A DNA stretch of 64,000 nucleotides from Sapria himalayana. Taxonomy: Eukaryota; Streptophyta; Magnoliopsida; Malpighiales; Rafflesiaceae. Below, in pieces: positions 1 through 12,705 of the stretch. The position numbers and the translations under genes were made by a program. Below the pieces are notes generated by a model. The model searched no databases. It was given only the letters and a program-made list of their open reading frames with translations, and was not told the DNA's origin. The DNA lies in assembly GCA_029783825.1 (NCBI GenBank), contig JAREIK010003341.1, positions 1 through 64,000 on the forward strand, read 5' to 3'. Numbering within the stretch: position 1 is the first letter of the stretch; every line of letters starts with the position of its first letter.

Positions 1-2686
1 ATTTTAAGAAAAAAAATTATTATTTAGTAATATATCTTATTTTGATTTTGAATCATTTTAGATTCAACAATTATATTTTAATTTATATCATTCTTATTAA
101 ACTAGTTTATTAATTTATTTATTGATCATTATTATAATATATATTAATAAGATTATTTATATTTAGTTTTCATTATATATAATTATTAAGATTATTATAA
201 CTAAATATTATATTGACAATTAAAAAAAATTAAAAATTATTATTTTTTCAAAGGTTACAACCTTTAAAAATTAAAAAAATTCAAAAAATTAATTTTTTTT
301 TAATTTTTTAGATAATAACTATAAATCACTAAAGGTCTAAACACTTAAATCACTAAACTCCTAAACCCAAAAACACCTAAATACTTAAACCATTAAACTG
401 GTATATCCTGAATAATAAATAATAAATCTCAATTTATTGTATTCATTATAATTTTATATAATTATTTTAATTTTTTATTAGTGTATTATAATAGAATTAT
501 CATTTACAAAATAAATTATGAGTAAGAGAAATTAATTAAAATAATTTATTTATAATAAAAAAATATAAAGTTATAAAAAAGCAAAACATTACAAAAATTA
601 TTATTAATTAATATATTTTACTTTGATTTTGAATAATTTAGATTTTGCAAATATATTTTAAATAATATCTATCTTATTTAATAATAGTTTATTAATTTTT
701 TGATCATTATTATAATATCTAGCAATGTAATTATTTAAATTGAATTTAAATGACTTATAATTATTAAGTTTATTATAACTAAATATTATATTTACATTTG
801 AAAAAAATTTTAAAAATATTATATTTTCAAAGGTTATAACCTTGAAAAATTAAAAAAATAATAAAAATAATTTTTTTGTATATCATTGTTTAAATAAAAC
901 TTATAAACCACTAAATACATAAACACTTGTATCTCTAAACTCTTAAACACAAAAGCCCCTATATACTTAAAACTTTAAACTCGTAACTTTAAATATAATT
1001 TAAATAATTTATTTAAAATATTAATTACAAAATAAATTATGAGTGATACAAATATAATTTAAATAATTTATTTTAATCAAAAAAAATATATAAGATTATA
1101 AAAAGAAGCAAAAAATAAAAAATTATTATTTAGCTAATAAATTTTACTTGGATTTTGAATATTCTTAGGTTTTGCAATTATATTTTAATTTATATCTATC
1201 ATATTAATAATAGCATATTAATTATTTTTGATAATTGATATCATATCTATCAATAAAATTGTTTATATTTAGTTTATATTATATAATTATAATGATTTTA
1301 TTACTAAATATTGTATTCACATTTTTAAAAAATTTTAAAATTATTATATTTTCAAATGTTATAACCTTTGAAAATGTTAAAAAATATCAAAAATAATGTT
1401 TTTTATTACATTGTTTAAATAAAACCTATAAACCACTAAATGCCTAAAAACATAAATCGCTAAAGTCATAACGAAAAAACCTCTAAATTCTTAAAATATT
1501 AAACTGGTATACATTAATAATAAATCATAAATCTCATTTTAATTTTTATTCAGTATAATTTTAAATTTTTATTTTAATTATTTATCAGTTTATTTTTATA
1601 GAAATATTAATTACAAAATAAATTATTAGTGAGAGAAATCTATTTAAATTAGAGTGGATATACCCAAAATAATAACAAATAAATATCAATATATTTTTTT
1701 TCATTATAATTTTAAATATTGATTTTAATTATTTATTTGTTTATTTTTATATAAATATTAATTAAAAATAAATTATGAGTTAGACAAATATAATTTATAT
1801 AAATTAATTTTCATCAAAAAATATGGATAAACTTTTAAAAGAAAAAAATTTAAAAACAACAAATTATTATATAGTAATATATTTTGATTTCTTCTGAATC
1901 ATTTTAGGTTTTTTTTATAATTTAATTGATATCTATCTTATTGATAATAGATTATTAATTTATTTTTTGATCATTTTTAGAATATTTATCAATAATATTG
2001 TTTATATTGAATTTATATGATATATAAATATAATGATAATTATAACTAAATATTGATTCACATTTGAAAAAAATTTAAAAATTATTATATTTTCAAATGT
2101 TATAACCTTTCAAAGTATCAAAAAATAATAAAAATAAATATTTGTTATTTTAATTTTAAATAAAACCTATAACCACTAAATACATACATAGTAAAATAAG
2201 TAAACTCCTAAGGAACGTAATGTCTAAATACATAAACCATTAAACTACTATATACAACTTAATAATTAAGATATCTAATTTTTATTTCAATTTATTATTA
2301 TTTTAAATATTCATTTTAATTATATATAAGTTTATTTTAAAGTATTATTTTTTACAAAATAAATTATGAGTTCGACAAATATAATTTAAATAATTTATTT
2401 TTAATCAAAAAAAATATATACGCTTATAAAAGAAGTAAAATTTTAAAAATTAAAAATTATTATCGAGAAATATTTTTTACTTTAATTTGAATCAATTTGG
2501 GTTTTGTAAATATTTTTTTAATTAATATCTATCTTATTATTAATAGTTTATTAATTTAAATTTTGATCATTATTATAATATCTATCAATAAAATTGTTTA
2601 TATTTAATTTATATGATATATAATTATTAAAATTATTATAACTAAATATTGTATTCACATTTCAAAAAATTTTAAATATTATTATA

Positions 2687-2712
2687 TTTTCAGAGGTTAT
2701 AACCTCTGAAAA
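2687..2712. repeat. Variant palindrome with paired changes in both arms
   Basis: Same satellite dyad, but the left arm reads CAGAGG and the right arm reads CCTCTG, instead of CAAAGG and CCTTTG. Both arms changed, so the 26-bp palindrome stays perfect. The simplest readings are selection for the symmetry or templated repair between the arms. Confidence 0.88.
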
Positions 2713-5700
2713 TGAGAAAAAATTACAAATTTTTTTTTGTTATTTTATTGTTATAATAAAACCTATAGACCACTAAATGCCTAAAAACATAAATCGCTAA
2801 ACTCCTAAACATCAAAATTTCTAAGTACTTAAACTATTAAATTGGTATAAATTAATAATAAATCATAAATCTCATTTTAATTTTTATTAAGTATAATTTT
2901 AAATTTTTATTTTAATTATTTATCAGTTTATTTTTTTAGAACTATTAATTATAAAATAAATTATTAGGCAGACAGATCTATTTTAAATAATTTATTTTTT
3001 ATCAAAAAAATATATAAGGTTATAAAAAGAGGCAAAATTTTAAAAACAAAAATTTATTATTTTGTAATATATTTTATTTTGATTTTGAATCATTTTAGTT
3101 ATTGCAATTATTTTTTAATTTATATCATTCTTAATAATAATAGGTTATTAATTTTTTATTGATCTTTATTATAATATCTATTAATAAAATTATTTATATT
3201 GAATATACATTATATATAATTATTAAGAATATTATAAGTAAATATTATATTAACATTTATAAAAAATTAAAAATTATTATATTTTCAAAGGTTAAAACTT
3301 TCAAAAATTAAAAAAAATCAAAAAATTTAATTTTTTATTTTTTCATTCTTAAAAAAAACTATAAATCACTAAAGTGCGAAACACTTTAATCACTAAACCC
3401 CAAAACACATAAATACTTAAACCATTAAACTAGTATATCTTGAATAATAAATAATAAATCTCAATTTTATTTGTATTCATTATAATTTTAAATATTAATT
3501 TTAATTATTTATTAATTTATTTTTATAGAATTATAAATTAAAAATAAACTATGTGGAAGACGAATATATTTTAAATAATTTACTTTTAATAACAAAAAAT
3601 ATAAACTTATAAAAAGAAGCAATACATCAAAAAAATTATTATTTAGTCTTATATTTTACTTTGATTTTGAATAAATTTATATTTTGCAAATATATTTTAA
3701 AAAATATCTATCTTATTAATAATAGTTTATTAATTTATTTTTTTATCATTAATATAATATCTATCAATATAATTGTTTATATTGAATTAACATGTTATAT
3801 AATTATTAAGATTATTATAACTAAATATAGTATTCACATAAAAAAAATATAAAAATTGTTATATTTTCAAAGGTTATAACCTTCAAAAATCAGAAAAAAT
3901 AACAAAAATAAATCTTTTGATATATCATTATTTAAATAAAACTTATAAACCATTAAATGCCTAAATACATAAATCTCTAAACTCCTAAACCCCGAAGCCC
4001 CTAAATACCCAACCCGTTAAACTAGTAAACCTTAAATATAATTTAAATAATTTATAGAAATATTAATTACAAAATAAATTATGAGTGACAAATAATATTT
4101 AAATAATATATTTTTCAAAAAAAAAATATAAGCTTATAAATGATGCACAAACTAAAAGAAATATTATTATTTAGTAATAAATTTTACTTTGATTTTTAAT
4201 CAATTTAGGTTTTTTAATTATATTTTAATTTATAAATATCATATTAATATTAGTTTATTAATTTATTTTTTGATAATTGATATAATATTATTAATAAAAT
4301 TGTTTATATTTAGTTTATATTATAGATAGTTATAATAATTTTTATTACTAAATATTGTATTCATATTTTTTAAAAATTTTAAAATTATTATATTTTCAAA
4401 TGTTATAACCTTTGAAAATTTGAAAAAATATCAAAAATAATTTTTTTTTATTTCATTGTTTGAATAAAACCTATAAACCATTAAATGCCTAAATACATAA
4501 ATAAATAACTTCTAAATCTCGAAAACCCTAAATAGATAAATTTTTAAACATGTATATCCTAAATAATAAATAATAAATCTCATTTTTTTTTCATTATAAT
4601 TTTAAATATTCATTTTAATTATTTATTTGTTTATTTTTATATAAATATTAATTACAAAATAAATTATAAGTTATACAAATATAATTTATATAAATTATTT
4701 TTCAACAAAGAAATATTGATAACCTTAATAAAAGAAGAAAAAAATTAAAAACAAAAAAAATATTATATAGCAATATATTTTGATTTGTTTCTGAAGCATT
4801 TTAGGTTTTCTAATTATATTTAAATTGATATCAAAATTATTAATAATAGATTATTAATTTATTTTTTTGATCATTATTAGAATATTTATAAATAAAAATT
4901 TTTATATTGAATTTATATGATATATAAATTTAATAATTATTATAACAAAATATTGTATTCACTTTTGAAAAAAGTTTTAAAATTTTTATATTTTCAAAGA
5001 TTATAACCTTTGAACATGTGAAAAATAAAAAAATACTTTTTTTGTTATTTCATTGTTTAAATAAAACCTATAAATTACTAAATGCCTAAATACTTAAATC
5101 ACTAAACTACAAAGTCCCGATACCCCTATATAGATAATCCTATAAACCGGTATACCATAAATAATAATTAATAAATCTTATTTTTATTAGTTAACATTAT
5201 AATTAAAAAAATTCATTTTTATTGTTAAGTTTTTTATTTATATATATATATTAATTATAAAATAAATTATGAGTTAAAAATATAATTTATAAAAATTATT
5301 TTTCATCAAAAAATTGATAAGCTAATAAAAAGAATAAAAATTTAAAAACAAATATTTATTATTAGTAATATATTTTGCTTTGATTTTGAATCATTTTAGG
5401 TTTTGATATTATATTTTAAGTAATATCAATCTTATTCATAATAGATTTTTAATTTATTTTTTGATAAATATTAAAATATCTATAAATAAAATTGTTTATA
5501 TTGAATTTATATGATATATAATTATTATGATTATTATAAATAAATATTTTATTCACTTTTGAAAAAAATTTAAAAATTATTATATTTTCAAAGGTTATAT
5601 TCTTAAAAAATAAGAAAAAATAATAAAAATAATATTTAGTTATTTTACTTTTTAAATAAAACATATAGACCATTAAATGCTAACTTACTTAAATTAGTAA

Positions 5701-6885
5701 GCTCATAAACCCCTAAATACATAAACATTTTAACATCTATATACCTCTTAATAAATAATAAATCTCATTTTTATTTTATTTATTATAATTTTAAATATTC
5801 ATTTTAATTATTTATAGTTTAATTTTTAGAAAAATTATTTACAATATAAATTTCGAGTGAGACAAATAATATTTAAATAATTTATTTTTAAATCAAAAAA
5901 AATATAAACTTATAAAAAGAAGGAAAAATTTAAAAATTAAATATTATTATTTAGTAATATATTTGGATTTGATTTTGGATCATTTTGTGTTATGTAAATA
6001 TATTTTAATTAATATTTATATTATTTATAATAGTTAATTAATTTAATTTTTGATAATTATTATAATATCTATCATTAAAATTGTTTATATTGAATTTATA
6101 TGATATATAATTAGTAAGATTAATATAATTATACATAGTATTCACATTTCAAAAAATTTTAAAAATTATTTTATTTTCAAAGGTTATAACCATTGAAAAT
6201 CAGAAAACATCTAAAAAAAAATTTTTTTATTACATAAATAAAACCTATAAACCACTAAATACCTTACAACCTAAATTGATAAACTCCTAAATGACAAAAC
6301 TCCTAAATAATCAAACCATTAAACTGGTATACCACATATATTAAATCATAAATCTCATTTTAATTTGTATTCATTATAATTTTAAATATTCATTTTAATT
6401 ATTTATTAGTTTATTTTTTATAGAAATATTAATTTCAAAATAAATAATGAGCGAGGTCACTATAAATTTAATAATTTATTTTTAATCAAAAAAAATATAA
6501 GCTTATAAAAAGAAGTAAAAATTTAAAAACAAAAAAATATTGTTTAGTAAAATATTTTACTTTGATTTTGAATCATTATATATAGGTTTCGCAATTATAT
6601 TTTAATTGTGATCAATCTTATTAATAATAGTTTATTAATTTATTATTTGATCATTTTTATAATATCGAACAATAAAATTACTTATATTCAATTAAAATTT
6701 CTTATAATTATTAAGTTATTATAACTAAATATTATATTTACATTTCAAAAAAATTTAAAAATTATTATATTTTCAAAGGTTATAACCTTCAAAAATGATA
6801 AAAAATCACATAAAAAATTTTTATTATTTTATTATTTAAATAAAACTTATAAACCACTAAATGCCTAAACATTTAAATCTCTAGA

Positions 6886-6913
6886 CTCCTAAACCCCTAA
6901 ACCCCTAAACCCC
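6886..6913 (+). repeat. Near-perfect CTAAACCC octamer tract
   Basis: Three consecutive CTAAACCC units (8 bp each) preceded by CTC within the octamer block of one monomer. This is the cleanest copy of the telomere-like octamer seen in the window. Confidence 0.85.
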
Positions 6914-8646
6914 ATAAATACTTAAACCATTAAACCTATATAACATAAATAATAAATAATAAATAATAAATCTCATTTTTATTTGTATTCATTATAATTT
7001 TAAATATTCATTTTAATTATTTTTAGTTTATTTTTATAGAAATATTAATTACAAAATATATAATGAATGAAACATATATAATTTAAATAAATTATTTTTT
7101 ATGAAAAGAAAATATAATCTAATAAAAATAAACAAAATTTCAAAAATTTAAAATTTTATTTAGTAATATAATTTACTTTAATTTTGAAATATTTTGGGTT
7201 CTGCAAATATATTTTAATTAATATCTATCTTATTAATAATAGTTTTTAATTTATTTTTGATCATCAAAATAATATATATTAATAAAATTTTTTATATTGA
7301 AATACATTAAATATAATTATTTAGATTATTATAACTAAGTATCGTATTCATATTTTAGAACTATTAAAAAATTATTATATTTTCAAAGTTATAACTTTTG
7401 AAAATCACGAAAATTCATAAAAATAAATTTTTTATTATTTCATTGATTAAATAAAACCTATAAACACCTAAATGTTCAAACATATAAATCAATAAACTCC
7501 TTAACCCCAAAACCACAAAAAACATAAATCATTAAATAGGTATACCCTAAATAATAAATCATATATCTATTTTTTATTAGTATTCATTATAATTTTAAAT
7601 ATTAATTTTAATAATTTATCAATTTATTTTTATAGAAATATTAAGTACAAAATAGATTATTAGTGAGACAGATATAATTTAAATAATTTATTTTTCATCA
7701 AAAAATTATATATGCTTATAAAATGAGGCAAAATTTTTAAAATAAAAAATTATTATTTAGTATTATATCTTATTTTGATTTTGAATCATTTTAGATTGTA
7801 CAATTATATTTTAATTTATATCATTCTTATTAATACTAGTTTATTAATTTATTTATTGATCATTATTATAATATCTATTAATAAAATTATTTATATTTAG
7901 TTTACATTATATATAATTATTAAGATTATTATAACTAAATATTATATTCACATTAAAAAAAATAAAAATTATTATATTTTCAAAGGCTACAACTTTCAAA
8001 AATTAAAAAAATTCAAAAAATTAAATTTTTTGTTATTTAATTCTTTAGATAATAACTATAAATCACTAAAGGTCTAAACACTTAAATCACTAAACTCCTA
8101 AACCCAAAAACACCTAAATACATAAACCATTAAACTGGTATATCCTGAATAATAAAAAAAAATCTCAATTTTATTTGTATTGATTATAATTTTAAATAAT
8201 TATTTTAATTATTTATTATATTATTATTATATAATTATAACTTACAAAATAAATTAAGAATAAGATAAATTATTTTAAATAATTTATTTAAAATAACAAA
8301 AATATAAAGTTATAAAAAAAGCAAAACATTAAAAAATTTATTATTAAGTAATATATTATACTTTGATTTTGAATAAATTTAGATTTTGCAAATATATTTT
8401 AAATAATATCTATCTTATTTATAATAGTTTATTAAATTTTTTTTGATCATTATTATAATATCTAGCAATGTAATTATTTATATTGAATTTAAACGACTTA
8501 TAATTATTAAGATTATTATCACTAAATATTATATTTACATTTGAAAAAATTTAAAAATTATTATATTTTTAAAGGTTATAACCTTCAAAAATTAAAAAAA
8601 TAATAAAAATACATTTTTTGTTATATCATTGTTTAAATAAAACTTA

Positions 8647-8737
8647 TAAACCACTAAATTCCTAAACACTTAAACCTCTAAACTCCTAAACACAAATGCC
8701 CATAAATACTTAAACCTTTAAACTCGTAAACCCTAAA
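8647..8737 (+). repeat. Degenerate 8-bp-register TAAANNNN block inside a satellite monomer
   Basis: TAAA occurs at 8647, 8655, 8663, 8671, 8679, 8687, 8703, 8711, 8719 and 8727, all exactly in 8-bp phase with one slot (8695) missed. The next one comes 7 bp later, at 8734. The four variable bases are mostly C, A and T (for example CCAC, TTCC, CACT, CTCC), giving a consensus near TAAACCCC. The same block is present in most monomers, for example at about 10,404-10,495. It resembles a decayed telomere-type repeat, but the period is 8 rather than the canonical plant 7. Confidence 0.88.
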
Positions 8738-10855
8738 TATAATTAAAATAATTTATTAAAATATTAATTACAAAATAAATTATGAGTGATACAAATATAA
8801 TTTAAATAATTTATTTTTCATCAAAAAAAAATATAAACTTATAAAAAGAAGCAAAAAGTAAAAAAAAATTATTATTTAGTAATAAATTTTACTTTTATTT
8901 AGAATATTTTTAGTTTTTGTAATTATATTTTAAATTATATCTATCGTATTAATAATAGCATATTAATTTATTTTTTGATAATTGATATCATATCTATCAA
9001 TAAAATTTTTTATATTAAGTTTATATTCTATATAATTATAATGATTATTATTACTAAATATTGTATTCACATTTTTAAAAAATTTTAAAATTATTTTATT
9101 TTCAAAGGTTATTACCTTTTAAAATGTGAAAAAATATCAAAAATAATTTTTTTGTTTTTTCATTGTTTAAATAAAACATATAAACCACTAAATGCCTAAA
9201 AACATAAATAGCTAAAGTCATAAATGAAAAAACCTCTACGTACTTAAAATATTAAACTGGTATACATTAATAATAATTCATAAATCTCATTCTTATTTTT
9301 ATTCAGTATAATTTTAAATATTTATTTTAATTATTTATCATTTTATTTTTATAGAAATATTAATTACAAAATAAATTATTAGTGAGACAAATCTAATTTA
9401 AATTAGTTATTTTTCATCAAAAAAATATATATCCTTATAAAAAGAAGCAAAATTTTAAAAATAAAAATCTATTATTTAGTAATATATTTTATTTTTATTT
9501 TAAATCATTTTAGATTTTGCAATTATATTTTAATTTATATCATTATTATTAATAATTGTTTATTAATTTTTTATTAATCATTATTATAATATCTATTAAT
9601 AAAATTATTCATATTGAGTTTACATTAAATATAATTTTTAAGATTATTATTACTGAATATTATATTCACATTTAAAAAAATTAAAAATTATTATAATTTC
9701 AAAGGTTATAACCTTCAAAAATTAAAAAAAATAAAAAAAATAAAAAAATTAGATTTTTTATTTTTTTATTCATTAAATAAAAACTATAAATTACTAAAGG
9801 CCTAAAAACTTAAATTACTAACCCCCAAAATACCTAAATACTTAAACCATTAAACTAGTATATCCTGAATAATAAATAATAAATCTCTATTTTATTTGTT
9901 TTCATTATAGTTTTAAATAATCATTTTAATTATTTATTAGTTTATTTTTATAGAATTATAAATTAAAAATAAATTATGAGGAAGACAAATATAATTTAAA
10001 TAATTTACTTTTAATAAAAAAATATATACTTATAAAAAGAAGCAAAACATTAAAAAAATTATTATTTAGTAATATATTTTATTTTGATTTTGAATAAATT
10101 TACGTTTTGCAAATATATTTTAAATAAAATCTTTCTTATTAATAATAGTTTATTAATTTATTTTTTGATCATTAATATAATATCTATCAATATAATTGTC
10201 TATATTGAATTTACATATTATATAATTGTTTATATTGAGTTTACATGATATATAATTATTAAGATTATCATAACTAAATATAGTATTCACATATAAAAAA
10301 AATTTAAAAATTGTTATATTTTCAAAGTTTATAAACTTCAAAAATGATAAAAAATAACAAAAATAAATTTTTTGTTATATCATTGTTTAAATAAAACATA
10401 TAAACCATTAAATGCCTAAACACATAAATCTCTAAACTCCTAAACCCCGAAGCCCCTAAATACTTAAACCTTTAAACATGTAAACCTTAAATATAATTTA
10501 AAAAATATATTGAAATATTAATTACAAAATAAATTATACGTGATACAAATATAATTTAAATAATTTATTTTTCATCAAAAAATTATATAAGCATATAAAA
10601 AGAAGAAAAAACTAAAAAACACAAATTATTACTTAGTAATAAATTTTGCTTTGTTTTTGAATCATTTTAGGTTTTTTAATTATATTTTAATTTATATCTA
10701 TCATATTAATAATAGCATATTAATTTATTTTTTGATAATTGATATCATATCTATCAATAAAATTGTTTATATTTCATTTATATTATATATAATTATAATG
10801 ATTATTATTAATAAATATTATATTCACATTTTTAAAAAAATTTAAAATTATTATA

Positions 10856-10881
10856 TTTTCAAAGGTTATAACCTTTGAAAA
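10856..10881. repeat. 26-bp perfect palindrome of the satellite monomer (type copy)
   Basis: Perfect dyad centred on GGTTATAACC, with arms TTTTCAAAGG and CCTTTGAAAA. Other perfect 26-bp copies lie at 17683-17708 and 23174-23199. Most remaining monomers have one to three mismatches in an arm while the central GGTTATAACC stays nearly constant. It could form a cruciform or bind a dimeric protein, but the sequence alone does not show which. Confidence 0.9.
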
Positions 10882-12705
10882 TGTGAAAAAATATCAAAAA
10901 TATTTTTTTTGTTATTTCATTGTTTAAATAAAACCTATAAACCACTAAATGCCTAAAAACATAAATCGCTAAAGTTCTAAACGAAAAAACAACTTAAATA
11001 CTTAAACCATTAAACTGGTAAACAGTAATAATAATTCATAAATCTCCTTTTAATTTTTATTCAGTATAATTTTAAATTTTTATTTTAATTATTTATCAGT
11101 TTATTTTTATGAAATTATAAATTACAAAAAAAATTATTAGTGAGATAGATTTAATTTAAATTAAAATAGTATCCCTAAATAATAAATAATAAATCTCATT
11201 TTTTTAATTATAATTTAAAATATTAATTTTAATTATTTATTTGTTTATTTATATATAAATATTAATTACAAAATAAATTGAGCTAGACAAAAATAATTTA
11301 TATAAATTATTTTTCATCAAAGAATTATAGATAAACTTTTTAAAAGAAAAAAAATTTTAAAAACAATAAATTATTATATAGTAATATATTTTGCTTTGCT
11401 TCTGAATCATTTTAGGTTTTATAAATATATTTTAATTGATATCTATCTTATTAATAATAGATTATTAATTTATTATTTGATCATTATTAGATTATTTATC
11501 AATAAAATTGTTTATATTGAATTTACATCATATATAATTATAAAGATTATAATAACTAAATTTTATATTTACTTTTTAAAATAATTTAAAAATTTTTATA
11601 TTTTTATAGGTTATCATCATTGAAAATGAGATAAAATCACAAAAATAAATTTTTTATTATTTTATTGTTTATATAAAACCTATAAACTACTAAATGCCTA
11701 AATGCTTAAATCATTAAACTCCTAAACCCCAAACCCCCAAAATTTATAAATACTTAAACATTTAAACCATCTTTAAAGCTTTAAGTATTTACAAATAATA
11801 GATAAATATCTATGAATAAATAATAGTTAATTAATTGATTTTTTGATCATTATTATATTTATATTTATATTTAGTTTATTAATATATATTAATAAAATTG
11901 TTTATTTATAATATACATGATATATAATTATTAAGTTTATTATCACTAAATATTGTATTCACATTTGAAAAAAATTTAAAAATTATTATATTTATAAAGT
12001 TTATAAGCATCAAAATTGATAAAAAATTTGAAAAATAATTTTTTTGTTATTTCATTATTTAAATAAAACATATAAACTACTAAATGCCTAAACACTTAAA
12101 TCACTAAACTCATAAACTCCTAAATACTTAAATGATTAAACTGGTATACCCTAAATAATTAATCATAAATCTCATTTTTATTTGGATTCATTATAATTTC
12201 AATATTCATTTTAATTCTTTATTAGTTTATTTTTATATAAATATTAATAGCAAAATAAAATTATGAATGAAACAAATAATATTCAAATAATTTATCTTCA
12301 TCAAAAAAATTAATAAGCTCATAAAAAGAAACAAAAATTTAAATATAAAAGATTACTATTTAGTAATATATTTTACTTTAATTTTGAATCGTTTTAGGTT
12401 TTGCAAATATATTTTAATTAATATCTATCTTATTAATAATAGTTTATTAATCTATTTTATGATCAATTTTATAATATTGATCAATAAAATTATTTATATT
12501 GAATTTACATGATATTTAATTTGTATGATTATTATAATAAAATATTGTATTAACATTTGAAAAAAAATTAAAAATTATAATATTTTCAATGGTTATAACC
12601 TTGAAAAAGAGAAAAAATTAAAAAAATATTTTTTTTGTTATTTAATTATTTAAATAAAACCTATAAACCACAAAATACCTAAATACTTAAATTACTAAAC
12701 TCCTA

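Larger units (their letters stand above)
1..12705. repeat. A/T-rich satellite array, block 1 (~22 monomers of ~590 bp)
   Basis: Tandem, diverged monomers of a very A/T-rich satellite. I anchored the monomers on a conserved dyad (core GGTTATAACC); its copies begin near 245, 824, 1349, 2090, 2687, 3282, 3864, 4393, 4991, 5585, 6174, 6770, 7380, 7977, 8567, 9099, 9697, 10319, 10856, 11602, 11989 and 12583. Most spacings are 525-620 bp; two are about 745 bp and one is 387 bp. Each monomer runs in the same order: a segment resembling TTTGATTTTGAATCATTTTA, then TTTTTGATCATTATTATAAT, then the dyad, then a block of TAAA-initial octamers, then a segment resembling TAATTACAAAATAAATTATG. Short frames of 60-80 codons here encode only I/Y/F/N/L-rich peptides and are not credible genes. 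No family name is recognised. Confidence 0.93.

Noticed and set aside
3661..3852. Short I/Y/N/F-rich frames in the A/T-rich satellite (for example 3661-3852, 10651-10845, 15420-15671)
   Set aside because: They recur at the same monomer position but are broken in most copies, with no conserved start and extreme composition. This is ordinary drift of an A/T-rich satellite.
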